Assembly (NCBI RefSeq): GCF_025630775.1
Contig: NZ_JAOSZE010000004.1
Location: forward strand, 1 to 64,000
Direction: 5' to 3'
Source: Actinoplanes sp. KI2
GTDB lineage: Bacteria; Actinomycetota; Actinomycetes; Mycobacteriales; Micromonosporaceae
Length of the DNA: 64,000 bases
The notes below the pieces were generated by a model. The model was not told where the DNA came from and searched no databases. It saw nothing but the letters and a program-made list of their open reading frames with translations. Position numbers and translations under genes: made by a program. This document shows, in pieces, positions 62,809-64,000 of the stretch. Numbering within the stretch: the first letter of the stretch is position 1; each line of letters opens with the position of its first letter.

Positions 62809-62861
62809 GTAGACGGAGACGGGGCAGCCCGGATACCGGCCCGCCGTTATCGTCGGGCGTT

Positions 62862-64000
62862 GTGGAACGGGCTGTCGCGGTACTTCTGTTCGTGCCCTTC
62901 ATTCTCGGGACCGTGCTGGTCTTCGCCGTGGTGATTCGGCGGCTGCTGGGGGTGCGGGTCGGACGGGTTCGTACCCTCCTGGCTGCCCTGCTGGCGCTCT
63001 TCACCACCGCGCCCGTGCTCGCCGCCCTGGCGCCGCCCGATCCGCGGACGGTGAGCGGCGGCGAAGCGTTTCTGCTCGGCACCGCGGCCGTGGTGATCTC
63101 CGCGCTGCTGGCGATGGCCGTCCTGGTGATCCTCGAGGTTCTGCTGCCGACCGGCTCGCTGCCGGGACCGGTGGAGCTGTGGCGGGGCGCGCGGCGACGA
63201 GTGGCCCGCGCCCGGCGGTACTCGACGATCGTGCGGATCGCGCTGCGGCACGGGCTCGGGCGTTTCCTGCGCGGGCGGCCCGGCGACGGGCCCAAGTCGG
63301 CGGTGGCCCGGCGGCGGCTGGCTCGGTCCCTGCGGGAGTCGCTGGACGAGGCGGGCGTGACGTTCGTGAAGCTCGGGCAGGTGCTCTCCACGCGGGCCGA
63401 GCTGCTGCCGGCCGAGTTCGTCGAGGAGCTCACCGCGCTGCAGGACCGGGCGGCGCCGGTGCCCTGGGAGAGCGTGGCCGCGGTGCTCCGGGCCGAGCTG
63501 GGCCGGCCGATCGACGAGGCTTTCGCCAAGGTCGACCCGGAGCCGCTGGCCGCGGCCTCGGTCGCGCAGGTGCACTCGGCCCGGCTGGCCGACGGCACGC
63601 CGGTGGTGGTCAAGATCCAGCGGCCGGGCATCGCCGCCGTCGTCGAGCGGGACCTGGACATCCTGCAGCGGCTGGCCGGCACGCTCGAGGACCGGACGTC
63701 CTGGGGCCGCTCGTTCGGGGCGCGACGGCTCGCGCTGGCCTTCGCCGAGGCGTTGCGCGAGGAGCTCGATTTCACCGTCGAGCGGGACAACCTGCAGACC
63801 GTGGCGGCCGCGCTGGCGACCTCGCCGGACCGCGGGGTGCGGGTGCCGACGCCGTACGTCGAGCTCAGCTCCGAGCGGGTGCTGGTGATGGAGCGGCTCG
63901 CCGGAACGCCGCTCGGGTCGGCCGAGTCGACGCTGGCCGGGCTGGGCACCGAGCGGCGGGCAGCGATCGCCGCGAACCTGCTGGACAGCATGCTCGACCA
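62862..64000 (+). CDS. ABC1/UbiB-family atypical protein kinase (5' part; cut by window end)
   Basis: About 380 residues are visible and the frame is open to the window end. Two membrane spans lie near residues 5-24 and 80-100 (AVAVLLFVPFILGTVLVFAV; AAVVISALLAMAVLVILEVL), an N-terminal position that is unusual, as UbiB spans are more often C-terminal. The ABC1 motifs follow: KLGQVLSTR (KxGQ), the Ala-rich loop AAASVAQVHSA, VVVKIQRPG (the VAIK-equivalent Lys) and EELDFTVERDN. They are ATPase-like kinases in quinone or lipid metabolism. GTG 62862; no clear ribosome binding site. 53 nt after the PepSY gene. Confidence 0.9.
   Translation, partial: MERAVAVLLFVPFILGTVLVFAVVIRRLLGVRVGRVRTLLAALLALFTTAPVLAALAPPDPRTVSGGEAFLLGTAAVVISALLAMAVLVILEVLLPTGSLPGPVELWRGARRRVARARRYSTIVRIALRHGLGRFLRGRPGDGPKSAVARRRLARSLRESLDEAGVTFVKLGQVLSTRAELLPAEFVEELTALQDRAAPVPWESVAAVLRAELGRPIDEAFAKVDPEPLAAASVAQVHSARLADGTPVVVKIQRPGIAAVVERDLDILQRLAGTLEDRTSWGRSFGARRLALAFAEALREELDFTVERDNLQTVAAALATSPDRGVRVPTPYVELSSERVLVMERLAGTPLGSAESTLAGLGTERRAAIAANLLDSMLD

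Overview
The window is about 72% G+C, with GTG starts, dense ATGA/GTGA overlaps, a mycothiol-type DinB-like enzyme, DUF1707, an ECF42-like sigma/DGPF pair and an aldolase-dehydrogenase rhamnose fusion. This points to a chromosomal segment of a filamentous actinobacterium, most like Micromonosporaceae (Actinoplanes and relatives); the genus is inference. I see no tRNA, rRNA, insertion sequence, CRISPR array or prophage.

Layout. 1-2.4 kb: start of a SigF/SigB-type sigma factor, divergent from an anti-sigma-type ATPase, a STAS antagonist and an ArsB/NhaD-type permease. 2.6-5.8 kb: SDR plus XRE regulator, then a CPA1 antiporter. 6.0-7.5 kb: ZTP riboswitch and long-form glyA. 7.6-10.2 kb: SGNH lipoprotein, an ArsR-SRPBCC-DinB-like operon with a clear operator, and a small membrane protein. 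10.3-14.1 kb: FrcBCA-type sugar ABC transporter with a 30-codon ORF wedged between permease and ATPase, beside a LacI-type protein that lacks its DNA-binding domain. 14.1-18.5 kb: secreted discoidin/beta-helix protein, aldo/keto reductase, holin-like membrane protein.

18.5-32.3 kb is a complete L-rhamnose locus. RhaTPQS import, RhaM mutarotase and RhaI isomerase lie on the minus strand. The LacI-type regulator RhaR, the RhaD aldolase-dehydrogenase fusion and RhaB kinase lie on the plus strand, followed by LutABC. Promoters with TGAAACGTTTCA-like operators flank rhaR on both sides. The chemistry is closed: rhamnose to rhamnulose-1-P, to DHAP and L-lactaldehyde, to L-lactate, to pyruvate. rhaB ends in a 46-bp tandem triplication.

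32.3-40.4 kb: a two-component system with a repeat-peptide ORF between kinase and regulator, a divergent ABC exporter, DUF1707, two secreted surface proteins and an APC-type permease. 40.4-49.5 kb: WD40 Ser/Thr kinase, GGDEF-EAL enzyme coupled to a solute-binding lipoprotein, and a TetR-ABC exporter cassette with nested palindromes. 49.5-54.8 kb: second CPA1 antiporter, ahcY behind an SAH riboswitch, a HAMP protein whose kinase histidine is replaced by Ala, and a LacI regulator. 54.8-64 kb: DGPF/ECF42 pair, small membrane protein, EAL-HDOD protein, lipoprotein, GH87-type alpha-1,3-glucanase, epimerase, PepSY repeat protein, and the start of an ABC1/UbiB kinase cut by the window end.
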